Part shown: piece after piece, positions 1 through 10,899 of the stretch | How positions within the stretch are numbered: the first letter of the stretch is position 1 | Layout: every line of letters starts with the position of its first letter | Assembly (NCBI GenBank): GCA_016271365.2 | Contig: CM028136.1 | Span: 473,627,001-473,691,000, forward strand | Reading direction: 5' to 3' | DNA: 64,000 bases | DNA from: Neoceratodus forsteri | Lineage: Eukaryota > Chordata > Ceratodontiformes > Ceratodontidae | Translations under genes and position numbers: made by a program | The notes under the pieces: model-generated | What the model was told of the DNA's origin: nothing | Databases searched by the model: none | The model's input: only the letters and a program-made list of their open reading frames with translations

Positions 1-367
1 TGAAATCCATGATACCCAAATTGAAATACTACTTCTGTCTGCAGAAGCACAGGCCCCTATGAGTCCATTGCTTCTGTAGCCACAGGTACACATGTACACT
101 GTAAGACATACACACTGATATCTGGTTGCTGAAGCACAGGCCCCTATGGGGCCTACACCTCTGCTGCTACATATAAATCCATGATACCCAAACAGTAACA
201 CTACTTCAGTCTGCAGAACTGTAGGCCCTTGAGGGGCCTGTGCTTCTGCAGCCATAGGTGTATGATATTCACATCAACTTCTGTCTGCAGAAGCACAGGC
301 TCCTGTATGCCAGCATTTCTGTTGCTGCATATAAAAATCCATGCTATCCAAATAGCAAAACTCTTCT
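1..367 (+). repeat. Hairpin satellite array, left block
   Basis: Four units spaced about 74-87 bases start near 39, 124, 211 and 285. Each holds an approximately 40-base near-palindrome: an arm like CTGCAGAAGCACAGGCCCC, a 3-5 base loop, and its complement ending in CTTCTGCAG. Spacers alternate between two types, one with a run like CACAGGTACACATGTACAC and one with AAATCCATGATACCCAAA, giving a dimeric higher-order repeat of about 160-170 bases. The same array resumes at 8888 after the L1, so the L1 inserted into it. Confidence 0.8.
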
Positions 368-597
368 TTTTCCAAAATACTTTTTATTCATGTTGATACA
401 TGCCATATTTATAACATTTTTACATTATTATATATTTATGTTCAACTCCCCTCCTCACTTGACTTTTCTGGAAGGTATACACTTTAATGTTACATTAATA
501 TACAATGGTAATACTATATACATAACATGTCAGAGGTTTCTATTGGGGTTACTTATAATTCATATCTAAATACCTATATTCGAACCCTTAAATCTTC

Positions 598-1885
598 ATT
601 AATGGTTCTGTATTTTCTGATTCCCTCCATCTTGACCCCATTATATCATCTGAAATAATATCTGTTTCATATATTATTTTCATTTAATAATGTTTCTTTC
701 AAATTTGTCCACCAATAACATATTTCAAATGTTGGTAATTTCTTTGTTTTCCAGTGATTCAAAATCATATGTTTCAGCACCATTGTTGATAATGCTAATA
801 TTTTAATATTTTGTGGGAAATCTTTTTGTAGAAAATTTTTGAATAAGAATATGTTGGGATCAAAGGAGATCTAGTTCAAATTGCTGTTTGATTATTTTAT
901 TCAGTTCTGACCACCATTCTTTTATTTCAGGACATTCTCCTAAACAGTGTATGAGTGTACCTTTGTAACCACAGTCATGCCAACATTTCTCAGAGTATTC
1001 TTTATTAATTTTAGAAATTTGTTGAGGAGTCATGTATGCCCTGTCCAAAATCTTAAACTGTATAGATTTTGTTTTGTCTGAGACATAGTTTTTATGACCT
1101 AAAGTTCTCATTGATTCCCATTGATAATCTGTAAAATGAGTTTTTAACTGGGAATTCCATTTAGTATTTAATTTATGCGTATGGTTTATCTTTTCTACTA
1201 CCATTTTATAAAATCTGGATAATATTTTATGTTGACTTTTATTTTTAAATCAGTATGTTGTTTTGGGATATTTCCTGATTCTTGAAGGGGTGTTTTAAAA
1301 GTATTATGTATTTTTAAACATATTCCGTAATGTATAGTAGTAGATCAGATTCCATATTTGGTCTGGAATCTTATCCTTTATTTGTTTATAAGTGGGAAAT
1401 AGGGCCTCTATTAATAGGTCATCCCATTTTAATATTTCTATATCTTTTAAAATCTTGAAAAGAACAGTATCATAATCTCCCCATATTCTTTTGTTTGGTC
1501 TCATTGGTAAATATATCCATGGAATTTGTATTCTAGTGGACTTAATATATTTCCTGAATATTACAAATCATGAAGTCAGTATACAGCATGCTGTTTTAAA
1601 TTATGTAGATGTATATCCAAAATATATTTTGGATATTATGGGCAGTCTCTGTTGGGTATAGTATTTTTGGTATAGTTCATTGTCTAAATTAGGAAATAAT
1701 GACCATTGAATATAGGTGGCTAATATTTGTGCTTCTATGTATACTATAGGGTCAGGACATCCCATGCCTCCCAATTTGCGTGGTGAGGATATTATAGTCC
1801 AAGCAATGTGGGGTTTACCCCACTCCATAAAAATGTTGTAAATACTCATTTTAAATTTTGAAACCATTCTTTCCTAGGACACCCT
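598..1885 (-). pseudogene. L1 ORF2, C-terminal part
   Basis: This is the carboxy-terminal region of the L1 ORF2 polyprotein, after the reverse transcriptase. It contains the cysteine-rich knuckle of L1 ORF2: a CWHDCGYKGTLIHC stretch followed by a further cysteine in GECPE. Upstream lies the W..KPHIAW and GGMGCPDP region found C-terminal to the RT. Here the frame is broken into pieces at 860-1204, 1304-1504 and 1601-1867. The second copy (62045-62674) reads 209 residues without interruption, so several of these frameshifts are probably consensus errors. The 1886 edge is the junction with the foldback element. Confidence 0.85.
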
Positions 1886-2284
1886 GGCCAGATATTCAAA
1901 AGGTTGCACATGGGCAACAGTGTTGCACCATGCACAACCCACTGATGCGCCGGTGTGATATTCAAAAGGGAAAAGTGCATGGTACAAATCCCGATGCGCC
2001 AGAGCACATCAGTGATGTATGCAGGCACAGGTGGGGTGTTCCCATGCATAACCTGCACAGCCTGATATTCAGCCCGGATGTGCAGAGCCATGCATGCGCA
2101 ACTCCGACCTGTGCCAGCACAAAGTTAAACCAAAAAAGGAACTGATGGCCACCCACAGGTGAGCTGCCGCATTGCGAGGTGCAACGGCAGCTGCCACCTG
2201 TGGGTGGCAGCCAGTTCTGGCTGCACCTGGCAGCACCCCATGCCTGATCACGGGCATCTGTATAAAAATTAATGAAACTGTCCA

Positions 2285-2640
2285 ATATCCCTGGTGGTCC
2301 AGTGGACCAGCTATCCGCCCGATCACAGGCATGTGTAAAAGAAAATATGCCATTATCCCTGGTGGTCTAGCGGACCCTATCTGCCCAATCATGGGCATGT
2401 GCAAAGAATATATGCTATTATCCTGGTGGTCTAGCGGACCCTATCTGCCCGATCACGGGCATGTGTGAAAAGAATATATGCCATTATCCTGGTGGTCTAT
2501 TGGACCCTATCTGCCCTATCACAGGCATTTGTACAAACAAGATAAATCCAATATCCCTGGTGGTCCAGTGGATCCTGTTTTAATCGCGGGCATCTGTAAA
2601 AACAAATTCCAATATCCCTGGTGGTCTGGTGGTACCTCCC
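2285..2640 (+). repeat. Foldback 1, left subrepeat array
   Basis: Six units start near 2291, 2357, 2422, 2488, 2555 and 2616. Each contains CCTGGTGGTC, then GGACC, then GATCAC.GGCATGTG, then an A/T-rich stretch such as AATATATGCCATTAT. Sequence drift between units is modest, with the last units shortened. Confidence 0.85.
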
Positions 2641-3004
2641 CACCCGCCTACTGAGCCCCACTGCCCCCTCCCCCCTGTCAGCCGGCAGACAGCAGTACCC
2701 CCACCTGCCACCCCACTGCCACCAACTGACACCTCGGTGGGGCTGCACCCATTTGTTTACAGCATGAGCCAATGGGCGTGCAGCACGCTCATGACACATT
2801 CCAGAAATGTGAATGAAAATCATTCGCATATCTGAAATGTAGTATGAATGAGGGGCTGCATGCCCATTGGCTCACGCTGTGAACCAATGGGCATGCAACT
2901 ACCCAGGTGTCAGGCGGTGGGGCCGGGCAGCAGGTGGGGTGCACCACCACCCGCCGGCTGATGGAGGACCGGGTGTTAGCTCAGTGGGTGGGTGGGGGTT
3001 ACCA

Positions 3005-3345
3005 CCAGAACACCAGCGATAGTGATGGGGCCACACGAATGCCCGCGATCGGCTAAGCAGCGGTCTACTGGACCACCAGGGATAATGAAATCTTGTTTGC
3101 ACAAAATGACCACGATCGGGCAGATAGGGTCCACTAGAACACCAGGGATACTAGAATATTTTCCTTTACACATGCCCACGATCAGGCCAGTAGAGACCGC
3201 TAGACCACCAGAATAATAACACATATTCTTTTACACACTGCGATTGGGCAGATGGTCTGCTAGACCACCAGGATAATACATATTTTCTTTACATGCCTAA
3301 TCAGGCAGATAGAGGTCCACTGGACCGCCAGGGATAATGGAACAT
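3005..3345 (-). repeat. Foldback 1, right subrepeat array
   Basis: About five units complementary to the left array, with cores such as CCACTAGAACACCAGGGA (3131-3148) and GATCGGGCAGATAGGG. The arms are not perfect complements, so the element is old enough to have diverged or its arms amplified separately. Confidence 0.8.
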
Positions 3346-3787
3346 ATTAGGTTTTGTTTTTGCACTACTAATGCCCACGATCGGGCTGCAGGGGCGTCGG
3401 TCTCCGACGGCTGCTGCCTGGCAGGGTGCCAGGTGCAAGTCATCGGGATTGGTGCGCGTGCATGTAAATGGGGCCATAATGACATGCAAATGGCCCCATG
3501 TGCACCTCTGCATACATTATGGCCCAATTTGCATGTCAAGTTTTGAATATCGCGGTTGCTGTAAATGGCACAATGGAACTGCGCTAGCACATCTCCATGC
3601 TCCACTTTGGCCACTTGCGCTGGTGCAGTGCCACTCTGCCATGCACACTGGGGTGGACAGGTGCAATATTCAAAGCTGCTGAGCCATGGCACAGCTCCTT
3701 TGAATATCGCTTAGTTCACACCCCTGCACAGCAGTTGAGCTGCGCCTAAGCTTGCTTCACAGCCGGGCTATCTTGAATATCTGGGCC

Positions 3788-6561
3788 TCTGTGTTTTGTA
3801 TCACAAACATAAAATGTGGAAGAGCCATCATTTTAATAGTTTCTATTCTCCTTATAATGACAGTGATAGGTTTTTCCAGTTGTCTAATAAAGATGTAATT
3901 TTATCTTTGCATTGTTGAAGTTTGTCATAATATTTATATTCTGATCAGCTGATATTGTTATGCCCAAATATTTGATATTTTTTTGTATTGAGAAATCCTT
4001 TGTATAATTATTTGATTGTAATGGTTGGTGATTGGATAATTTCATTAGAACTGATTTGTTCTTATTTAATTGATAGTCTGAATTTTTGAATAGAGAGTCA
4101 TTTCTTTTAAGTGTATTTCTAATGAGGTATCTATATTTTAATTATTAATAAAATGTCACCAGCAAAATGCTTAACTTGACAATTTTGTGATCTAAATTGA
4201 TTCCTTCTATTTTAGGATTTTTTCTTATTGATTCCAAATAGGGTTCCAGTGCTAAGATAAATAAAGTAGGGGACAGGGGACAAACCTGCCTTACACCATT
4301 ATAAATCAGGAACTCTTCTGATAGAAACTTATTAATTTGAAACTTTGCTATGGTAGTGTGATATAATGTTTTAACCATAGTTGTCAATTCCTGAAGGATA
4401 CCCAATATTTTTAAGATATGAAATAGGTATTCTTCATTTAATAAGTTGAACGCCTTTGATCGTCTACTGCTACAGTGTAAAAAGTGACAGGACGTGTATT
4501 CTTCTCTTGTATTTATTAAATGTATTATAGCTAGGATTTTTTTATTACCCTTGTAAATGTTCTTACCCTGCATGAAACCATATTGATTGTAATTTATATA
4601 GTTATTTGAGCTGGCAGTATAGCCTAGAGGTTACAGTAATGAGCTGTGAATGAGCTTGCTACATCCAGCAGACCTGGTTTTGATTCCCACAGCCTCCACT
4701 TGCATACTGTGTGACTCTGGAGCAAGTCACTTAACCACCCCAGTGCTTCTGGGTCACCCTGAAAACAGGAACTTGTGCCTAGTGGCCTTACCTGGTTACC
4801 AAAAGAATAAAATAAAAAAAATTAAAATGTTTTTCAATTTGGGTATTTATGATTTTTGCTATTATTTTATAGTCAGCGTATAATACCACTATTGGTCTAT
4901 AATTTTCTGGCATATCCTTTGGTTTTCCTTCTTTATATAGGAGAATAAGTTTAGCTGTTTGCATTGATTGTGGTATTTTATTATCTGTTGAGTTAGATAT
5001 AAGATGTTCTATCAGTTTTAATAACCATGGTGTTAATAGGTCTTTAAATGTATTATAAAATTCAGTGGTTAGGCCATCTAAACTTGGTGACTTGTTTCTA
5101 TGTGATGTATTTATGGTCTCTATAATATCTAGTTCTGTAATAGGGGTGTATTCCCAGGATTTTGGTACTATTTAACTTTATCTAAGAAAGTAGACAGTTC
5201 TTCAGGGTCTGCAATGAAGTTATTATGAAAAACTTTTCTGCAGTATTGAAGAAAACCTTATTTTCTCTTCATCTTTCTCACAGTATTCCTTCTGCAATTT
5301 TCATATTAGCTATTATGTTCCTTTGTTTTTCTGCTCTTAACAAATTAGCCAACAGTATACCATTTTATCTGTATGAAAATATCTTATCCTTTTAATTATT
5401 CTAGCCATTTTATTGTTTTTTGATATATTTGTCCTTGTTTTTCATTTTGAGTTCAACCCATTCATTGTTATACTTGTTATAGTCCATTGTCATTACTTTG
5501 TCTAACTGTTTTAATCTGTTATTAATATATTCATTTTGTACATTTATTGATTTATTTTGTTTAATTTGAAATTAGATAATAGAACCCCTTATTGTGGTCT
5601 TAAAGGCATCCCATAATAATAATAATATATAGTAGATGTTGATTCATTAAAGTTAAATTGCCAATATTCTTGCATTGTTTGTTTTATATTGGCCACAAAT
5701 GTGTCATTTTTAACAGGTCATTATTAAAGGACCATATTCTGTTAAACTCTCTATTATGATCTTCCATTGTAATTTCTGTTGTTCTTAGGGCATGGTCTGA
5801 AAGAAAGATCAAATCTATGTCTACATTTATAAGATATTGTACTAAATTGTTTGATAAAATAAATATAGTCAATTCATGTAAAGGTTTAAATTTTTATCAA
5901 AATGGGTGTGCATTTTATAATTGGGATTCATATGTCTCCATGAGTCTGTTAATAATTCCAGTTCCAAAAATTATTTATTTTTTTGCAATATTATAGTTTC
6001 CTTTGGAAGGTGGTGAGGATTTATGCATTAGGGAATGTTTAAAGCATTAAAGTCCCCTGCTAGTATATTATTGAAACTTTGCAATTTCTGTATTCCTTCA
6101 GATAATTTAGTGAGGCATAACTGATAGTGGTCAAAAGGAGCATAGCATGAACCAATTACTGTGTCTTGGTTAAACATTGTTAGCTTTAATAAAACTATTC
6201 TTCCTTCAGAATCTAAGAAATTATCTATCAGGGTGCAATCTAAGTTTTCCTAACTAAAATTGCAACTCCTCTACTTTTCTTGTTCTTCTGCTATATATTA
6301 TATGGCTAATACATTTTTCTTTAACTTTTTATTTCATCATTATCCAGATGAGTCTCCTGGAGACAAATAATATGGGCATTTGTTGTTTTTTATATATTTT
6401 AGTAATTTAGCTCTTTTTATAGGTGAGTTTATCCAATTTATGTTTAGTAATACAATTTTAGTGTTTTTAAGGTTTGCAATAAAAATAATTATGCTGTATA
6501 TAAATAGGACCATTAGGTTCATTATATCTATTGTTACTGAATGGAATCCATTAACCTTCAA
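3788..6561 (-). pseudogene. L1 ORF2, endonuclease and RT part
   Basis: This is the rest of ORF2, upstream of the foldback insertion. The minus strand starts near 6561 and shows the opening of the AP-like endonuclease (LLNINWINSPIKR near 6390-6430). It then shows the end of that domain (DIDLIFLSDHA near 5800), and RT blocks including SKAFN with EYLFHIL, and GVRQVCPLSPTLF (about 4290-4250). The catalytic FADD block reads FAGD at 4155-4166, so a catalytic aspartate is lost. The frame is broken many times, and a SINE sits just before the NQYGFMQGK block. After 3900 the KM-ALPHF.F.IQN block runs up to the foldback junction. It would supply nicking and reverse transcription; this copy cannot. Confidence 0.85.
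4611..4826 (+). mobile_element. CORE/MIR-like tRNA SINE, copy 1
   Basis: A short Pol III-type retroposon inside the L1. The head has an A box (TAGCCTAGAGGTTA, 4620-4633) and a B box (GGTTTTGATTCC, from 4676). The middle matches the vertebrate CORE/MIR central domain (TGTGTGACTCTGGAGCAAG, then TCACTTAACC). The tail ends TGGTTACCAAAAGAATAAAA. A second copy lies at 48947-49169. No clear target duplication is readable. Confidence 0.8.
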
Positions 6562-7077
6562 GAAACAAACTATAAATGTTTTGCAAAGAAGAGTTTTTCA
6601 GAATTAATGTTAAACTCCTTTGTCACAAACTGTATTGTGTTTCTTGACATTGTATATTTGATACACCAGTGCTTGCTTTCATCCTTATTATGTAACCAAC
6701 AAACCCCCAAAATCAAAAATAACCAAAAACATCAATATATTTATTTCTATCAATGAGGCATCTTCATATAAGCACGCCCTAGCATGTGAAACCACTGGAG
6801 ATACCTCCTTTCCTCCACCCCCGCTTATTGTTAATCTTATTTGCCTTTCCAGGGTAATTATTTATTTTCCTTCTATAGAATATATTTCATCATCTTTATC
6901 TCCAAATCTTTATTAAATATTTAAAAACTCATATTTGGGGAGAAAAAACAACAATTTACTGTAATTGATCTATTCAGCATTCAAATGCATTACTTTGTAT
7001 ATACAGTCTTGCATAGCATAACAGTTTGGTCCCAGCCCCCTTTTGATTATTAAGTACTGTGACACTTCTAGTATTAG

Positions 7078-8168
7078 TTATTCCTGTTGAAAAAAGTTAG
7101 GAATTTTAGATTTTAAATCTGTCAAGGCTTCTTCAACTGCATTATATATCATTTGATTGCCATCTATAATACCTTTCATTCTTGTGGGTAGAATCATATT
7201 AGCAAGGTAGCCTCTAGTCCACAGTTTATTTCTCAAGAAGAAAAAATTTTTCTGGCCTGTACTAATTCAGCTGGTAAATTGTTATAGCCCCTGTATGTTA
7301 ACTTTTTCTTGTTATATACTGCTGACATCAGGCAGTCTTTATCTGTGGAATGTAAACATTTCAATATAATAGGCCTTGGGGGTTTGGCATCGGATGGCTT
7401 TGACCTAGCCCTCTTGTATTCGGTCAATGTCAAATGTGATTTCTCTGGTTCAGAGTCCATAAAGGATGCAGCAATAGTTTTAAATGAGTCCAGTAAACTT
7501 TTAGTTCCATCCCAGGATTCGGTAGTCCTATTATACATATGTTTTTTTCTTCTAGCCCTTGTTTCAAAGTCCAGGATTTTGTCTTTAAGTTCTTTGTTTG
7601 TTTTCTCTAAGTTGTTCAGTTGTTTTGAGACTTGCATGGTTTCATCAGATAATTTATTTAATGCCGGTTTTATCTCTAAGACTTCCTTTTTAAATCTTGA
7701 TTTTCTTCCTGAGTTAAGCTGAAATGTGTTTCTAGTTTGTTTTGATGTGTCAACATTTGTTCCATTTATTGGATATAGAGTTCATCTGTGTAAACAGTTT
7801 CCTTGCCCTCTGGGAGGGTCTTCTTCATCATTAGTAAATTTATCTTCCCTTTCTTCTTCTGAATCAATTTCTTCAGAACTAACTTCCCCTCACAAGGTTT
7901 TCATCATTTTCATTCTCCATATTGTAGCCAAGTAAATTTGTTATGCTAAACTCATCTGGTCATTGGTTAGCAATTATTTTTGAGTTTAAACTGCAAGTAT
8001 CATTTACTGCTGTTGTATTAGCTGAATCTGTATTAGTAGTAGTAGTTTCAATAAAGGTATCACTTACCCTCCATTTGTCTTGGGATTCCACTGTAGTTTT
8101 TTATGTTATGCTCCAACAAATCTTTTGGGTTTCAGTGGTCCTTTCCTGGCTGACCGGCTGGTAACCAT
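7078..8168 (-). pseudogene. L1 ORF1 (RNA-binding protein)
   Basis: ORF1 makes the nucleic-acid chaperone that coats L1 RNA. The minus strand from about 8168 (MVTSRSARKGPLKPK) down to a TAA at 7080-7078 encodes a coiled-coil-like region (SKQLNNLEKTNKELKDKI). An RRM-type stretch follows (PPRPIILKCLHSTDKDCL, then KKKLTYRGYN) and then a carboxy-terminal domain in a different frame (LANMILPTRMKGIIDG). At least two frameshifts separate these blocks. The order coiled coil, RRM, C-terminal domain is the usual L1 order, and the length, about 360 codons, is normal. Confidence 0.8.
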
Positions 8169-8887
8169 TTTGGTACTAGCTGCAGGCCCATATCTACCCA
8201 GGCACCAGTCATTGTCCATTTCTAAACTGGTTGTCTCCTCTGGTACCACCTCATTAATGTTGGCTTCTGATATTTGCTGTTGATTTCTATTTGCTTCAGC
8301 CACATTTTTGTGTTATCAGTTTTGGCAGTGTGATAGGCCTCCATGGTAAGGGCATTCCAGCAGCTCCATTGATAGATTTCAGCTGGGCCCTGGAAGAACA
8401 TGGCTCTTCAGTCCTCTCATTGGCTGATTCAGTGTTAAGCTATTTCATCTTTCCATTTTGCTTCTCATCTAAGTTAAATAGGGAAACATTCCTATGGTGT
8501 TACCGATTATTAGTATAGTATCTCCAGCACCCGTTTGTCTGTTTTGTCAGATGGAATCTGTTTTGCCATGTTTTGGCCTTTCCTTGTCTGCATGGAGGAG
8601 GCTGCTCTGAAGGTTTTGCATTTTTCTTTGTCTCCTCTTCTTTTTCTAGCAGTGGCTCTATTTGTGGTATTTGACATACTGTGTCTTCCAGTTGAATCTT
8701 AGTGATAGTTTAGATTTTAATGTCCATTCATTTCAATGTAAAATCACTCATCCTCTTTGTTTAGATGTGGTGGGAGCGTGTCTAATGGGAGGGTTTCCAG
8801 CATGCAGCCTGCATGGTGTCCTGTAGATCCACCACTGTGTGCTTCCTTCCCTCATGGGTGGAGTGCCTCCAACTTTACAATTGCGAC

Positions 8888-9030
8888 ACTACTTTTGTCT
8901 TAAAAATGCAGGCCCCTGTGGGACCAGCACTTCTGCAGCCACAGGTACTGCTGCATGATATAGGACATATGCATACACTTCTGGCTGCAGATGCACAGCC
9001 CCTGTGGGTCTGCACTTATGCAGCTGCAGA
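8888..9030 (+). repeat. Hairpin satellite, block resuming after the L1
   Basis: Two hairpin units (about 8907-8945 and 8978-9025) continue the array of 1-367, in the same orientation and with the same alternating spacers. The L1 5' end abuts this block at 8887, with target duplication ACTACTTTT. Confidence 0.75.
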
Positions 9031-9330
9031 TACAAATTCATAAAGGTAGTGCAACAATGCTAGTGCATTTGTGTCATCGAAACACCTGTATGTTGTTTGT
9101 CTTCCTGATGATGGCTGTCTTTGGTTGCTTGTGTGTTCTTCTTTGCTGCTTTGGGGAGGATTTGGGGTTGGAAGCCCTAATATCACAGTTTTCCACAGGG
9201 TTGGAACCTCATTTCACCACAGTTTTCTACTGTTGTAGTTTTAAGTTAAAGCCTAACTGGTGCATTAACACAGTTTTTTTACAATTTTATATACATGAAA
9301 GGTCATCCAGCATTTTGGGTTTTTCTCCTG
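9031..9330 (+). repeat. Arm of the palindromic family also at 22.2 and 57.1 kb
   Basis: It holds GGGTTGGAAGCCCTAATATC, a block near TTTTCTACTGTTGTAG, and CCTAACTGGTGCATTAAC. These match the right arm of the palindromic element at 22182-22787 and the fragment at 57085-57285. The 9050-9150 part is also the inverted counterpart of about 60990-61090, so the hairpin satellite may be the interior of a larger foldback element. Confidence 0.6.
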
Positions 9331-9957
9331 GGAAGGGCAGCTGCATTTCAGGCAATCTGTTATACATAGTACATATGCATTCCTTTTATACCCCTTAACT
9401 GAATTACACACAATATATGTTTCACCCTAAGCCTTGTCAGCATGCTGTTCTGCTCTGTCTCATTTGTCGCCCTGTAATTTGTGGTTTAAAACCCAGACCC
9501 CATACCTGGGAATCTGCTGAGGTTCCTTGCTCACCACTTGGTCAGAAAGAGCAGGGGAATGAATTAAAGGAGGGGTTACTGAGGATCACAGATGTGAGCT
9601 CATGTTGGGTATGGGGAAGTAGATCAGCAGGGCTACTAATCCAACAGGACCTTGCTGTCTTCCAGCATTAATGGGTACAATTGCCAGCTCAATTCCTTGC
9701 ACTGGCGTCCTGTTCCTCCCTACTGCCATGCTGATTTTGCTGTTTGCATGTCCTAAATTCCTGGTCAAAAGAAACTGGCACAGATACTATGCTCTGCATA
9801 AACCATCAATTTATTGATTCAAAATGTGCATAAGTGCTATAGTGCAAAACTACAAACAAGTATGAGAAGTTCAAAATGTCAAGGCTTTTGGTAGCCCTGG
9901 CACTTCAGGTCATACCGCACTACATCTGGTGTGGAAGGTGGCTACTAAAACAATGCC
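9331..9957. other. Unassigned stretch
   Basis: I see no gene, repeat end or conserved protein here. Short open frames on both strands have no recognisable motif. Confidence 0.5.
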
Positions 9958-10015
9958 CAGATAGATAGATAGATAGATATAGATATAGATATAGATATAG
10001 ATATAGATATAGTAT

Positions 10016-10060
<45 letters not shown>
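9958..10060. repeat. Compound GATA / TA microsatellite
   Basis: About five GATA units, then a GATATA run, then more than 20 TA dinucleotides. Open frames through it are low-complexity Tyr/Ile runs and not genes. Confidence 0.95.
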
Positions 10061-10061
<1 letters not shown>

Positions 10062-10758
10062 CCTCATTTGTCATATAAATTTGTATTCTAAAGTAGGCAA
10101 TTAGATTACTGCCAAAGAACATTAACTGCTATAATATATTAGATCACTCTGGATCTGTCAATCGACAAACAACAACAATTAGCAATGGAAGTATTTACTA
10201 CCAGTGCAATGAAAAATCTGATAAATATCAAACCCTGTGGTATTTAAAGTGAAACTAGTGCATAAATAGTAGCAACTTTGATGCGTATGTAAAATTGATC
10301 AAACACTTAAAAGGAAACAGAATTTTACACTGATGCATAAAATGTTAGCTACTTCATGCACAGACTATTATATGTAACCATAATGTCTGATTATAGAATG
10401 GGTAGAAAGAATGCTGGCTGCTGATTGGGCAAGAGGTACTTTCAACTGGGCCATTATCCCAGGAAACAGCCTGGCTGAAAGTATTTCAACAAAAATATGT
10501 TTTACAAAATAAGTCAAATTTAGTAAAATGACACATTTCATAATTACAATAAGACACTCTTGTGGGGTACTATGGTGGGCTAACAGCCCTTCTTGGGTAC
10601 TGGAAGCACTTGACTTGACCTCATGCTTCCCTTTCTCACCTGATGAGAGTTGTTATGTTACCATAATACACCCCTGTCTTGCCTTATTGCTTAACTGACA
10701 TGCAGTAGCTAAAAGTGTGAATGTTTTAACCATACAATAGTCTAAAATTAACTTATGT
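10061..10758. other. Unassigned stretch
   Basis: AT-rich sequence between the microsatellite and the CR1 3' end. I recognise nothing in it. Confidence 0.5.
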
Positions 10759-10899
10759 GAAACATAGAAACATAGAATTTGATGGCAGATAAGGACCACT
10801 TGGCCCACCTAGTCTGCCCATTTCCTACCTAATGAATAAGCTGCAGATCCTAGTTAACCAACAGCCTACTTCCTGCTACCCCACTAGAATTGCCTGCGT

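Larger units (their letters stand above)
1..2530. repeat. Left copy of a duplicated 2.5 kb segment
   Basis: This stretch recurs at 61449-64000 in the same orientation and order: hairpin satellite, L1 3' end, L1/foldback junction, first subunits of the foldback arm. The shared junctions show that one ancestral segment was copied, not that the same elements inserted twice. The copies differ mainly by one- or two-base length changes in homopolymers, with few substitutions. The similarity reaches both window edges, so the true ends are not visible. Confidence 0.95.
1886..3787. mobile_element. Foldback element 1 with 66 bp subunits
   Basis: A 1.9 kb inverted repeat inserted in L1 ORF2. The outer ends are complementary: GGCCAGATATTCAA at 1886 and TTGAATATCTGGGCC ending at 3787. 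The left arm (about 2285-2640) has six units of about 66 bases starting CCTGGTGGTC. The right arm (about 3005-3345) has the complementary units ending GACCACCAGGG. The centre near 2770-2880 is bounded by GAGCCAATGGGCGTGCAG and its complement. It is GC-rich and has no credible coding frame; the frames within it are translations of the repeats. It is presumably a non-autonomous DNA transposon, family not identified. No target duplication is evident. Confidence 0.8.
368..8887 (-). mobile_element. L1-clade LINE, near full length, interrupted
   Basis: A non-LTR retrotransposon copied by target-primed reverse transcription. On the minus strand it reads 5' UTR, ORF1 (about 8168-7078), ORF2 (about 6561-598), and a 3' end with AATAAA (complement at 383-388) and a poly-A tail seen as T's at 364-371. 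A short target duplication is visible in the satellite: ACTACTTTT at 8888-8896, matched by ACTACTTCT in the second copy at 61809-61817 (degraded to ACTCTTCT here). Without the foldback (1886-3787) and the SINE (4611-4826), it is about 6.4 kb, the size of a full-length L1. Frameshifts and an altered RT catalytic motif show it is dead. Confidence 0.85.

Noticed and set aside
1..367. Regularly spaced repeats suggesting a CRISPR array
   Set aside because: The repeats are imperfect, the spacers are two alternating related sequences, and the context is a vertebrate retroelement landscape with no cas genes.
1962..3692. Several 80-130 codon frames on both strands
   Set aside because: They are mirror translations of the foldback arms, which are GC-rich palindromic repeats.
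4611..4700. A tRNA gene from the A and B boxes
   Set aside because: The sequence after the B box continues into a SINE body and A-rich tail, and it cannot fold into a full cloverleaf that I can see. The same applies to the heads at 18355, 44468, 49163 and 58369.
9910..10122. Frame with Tyr-Ile repeats
   Set aside because: Translation of the GATA/TA microsatellite.
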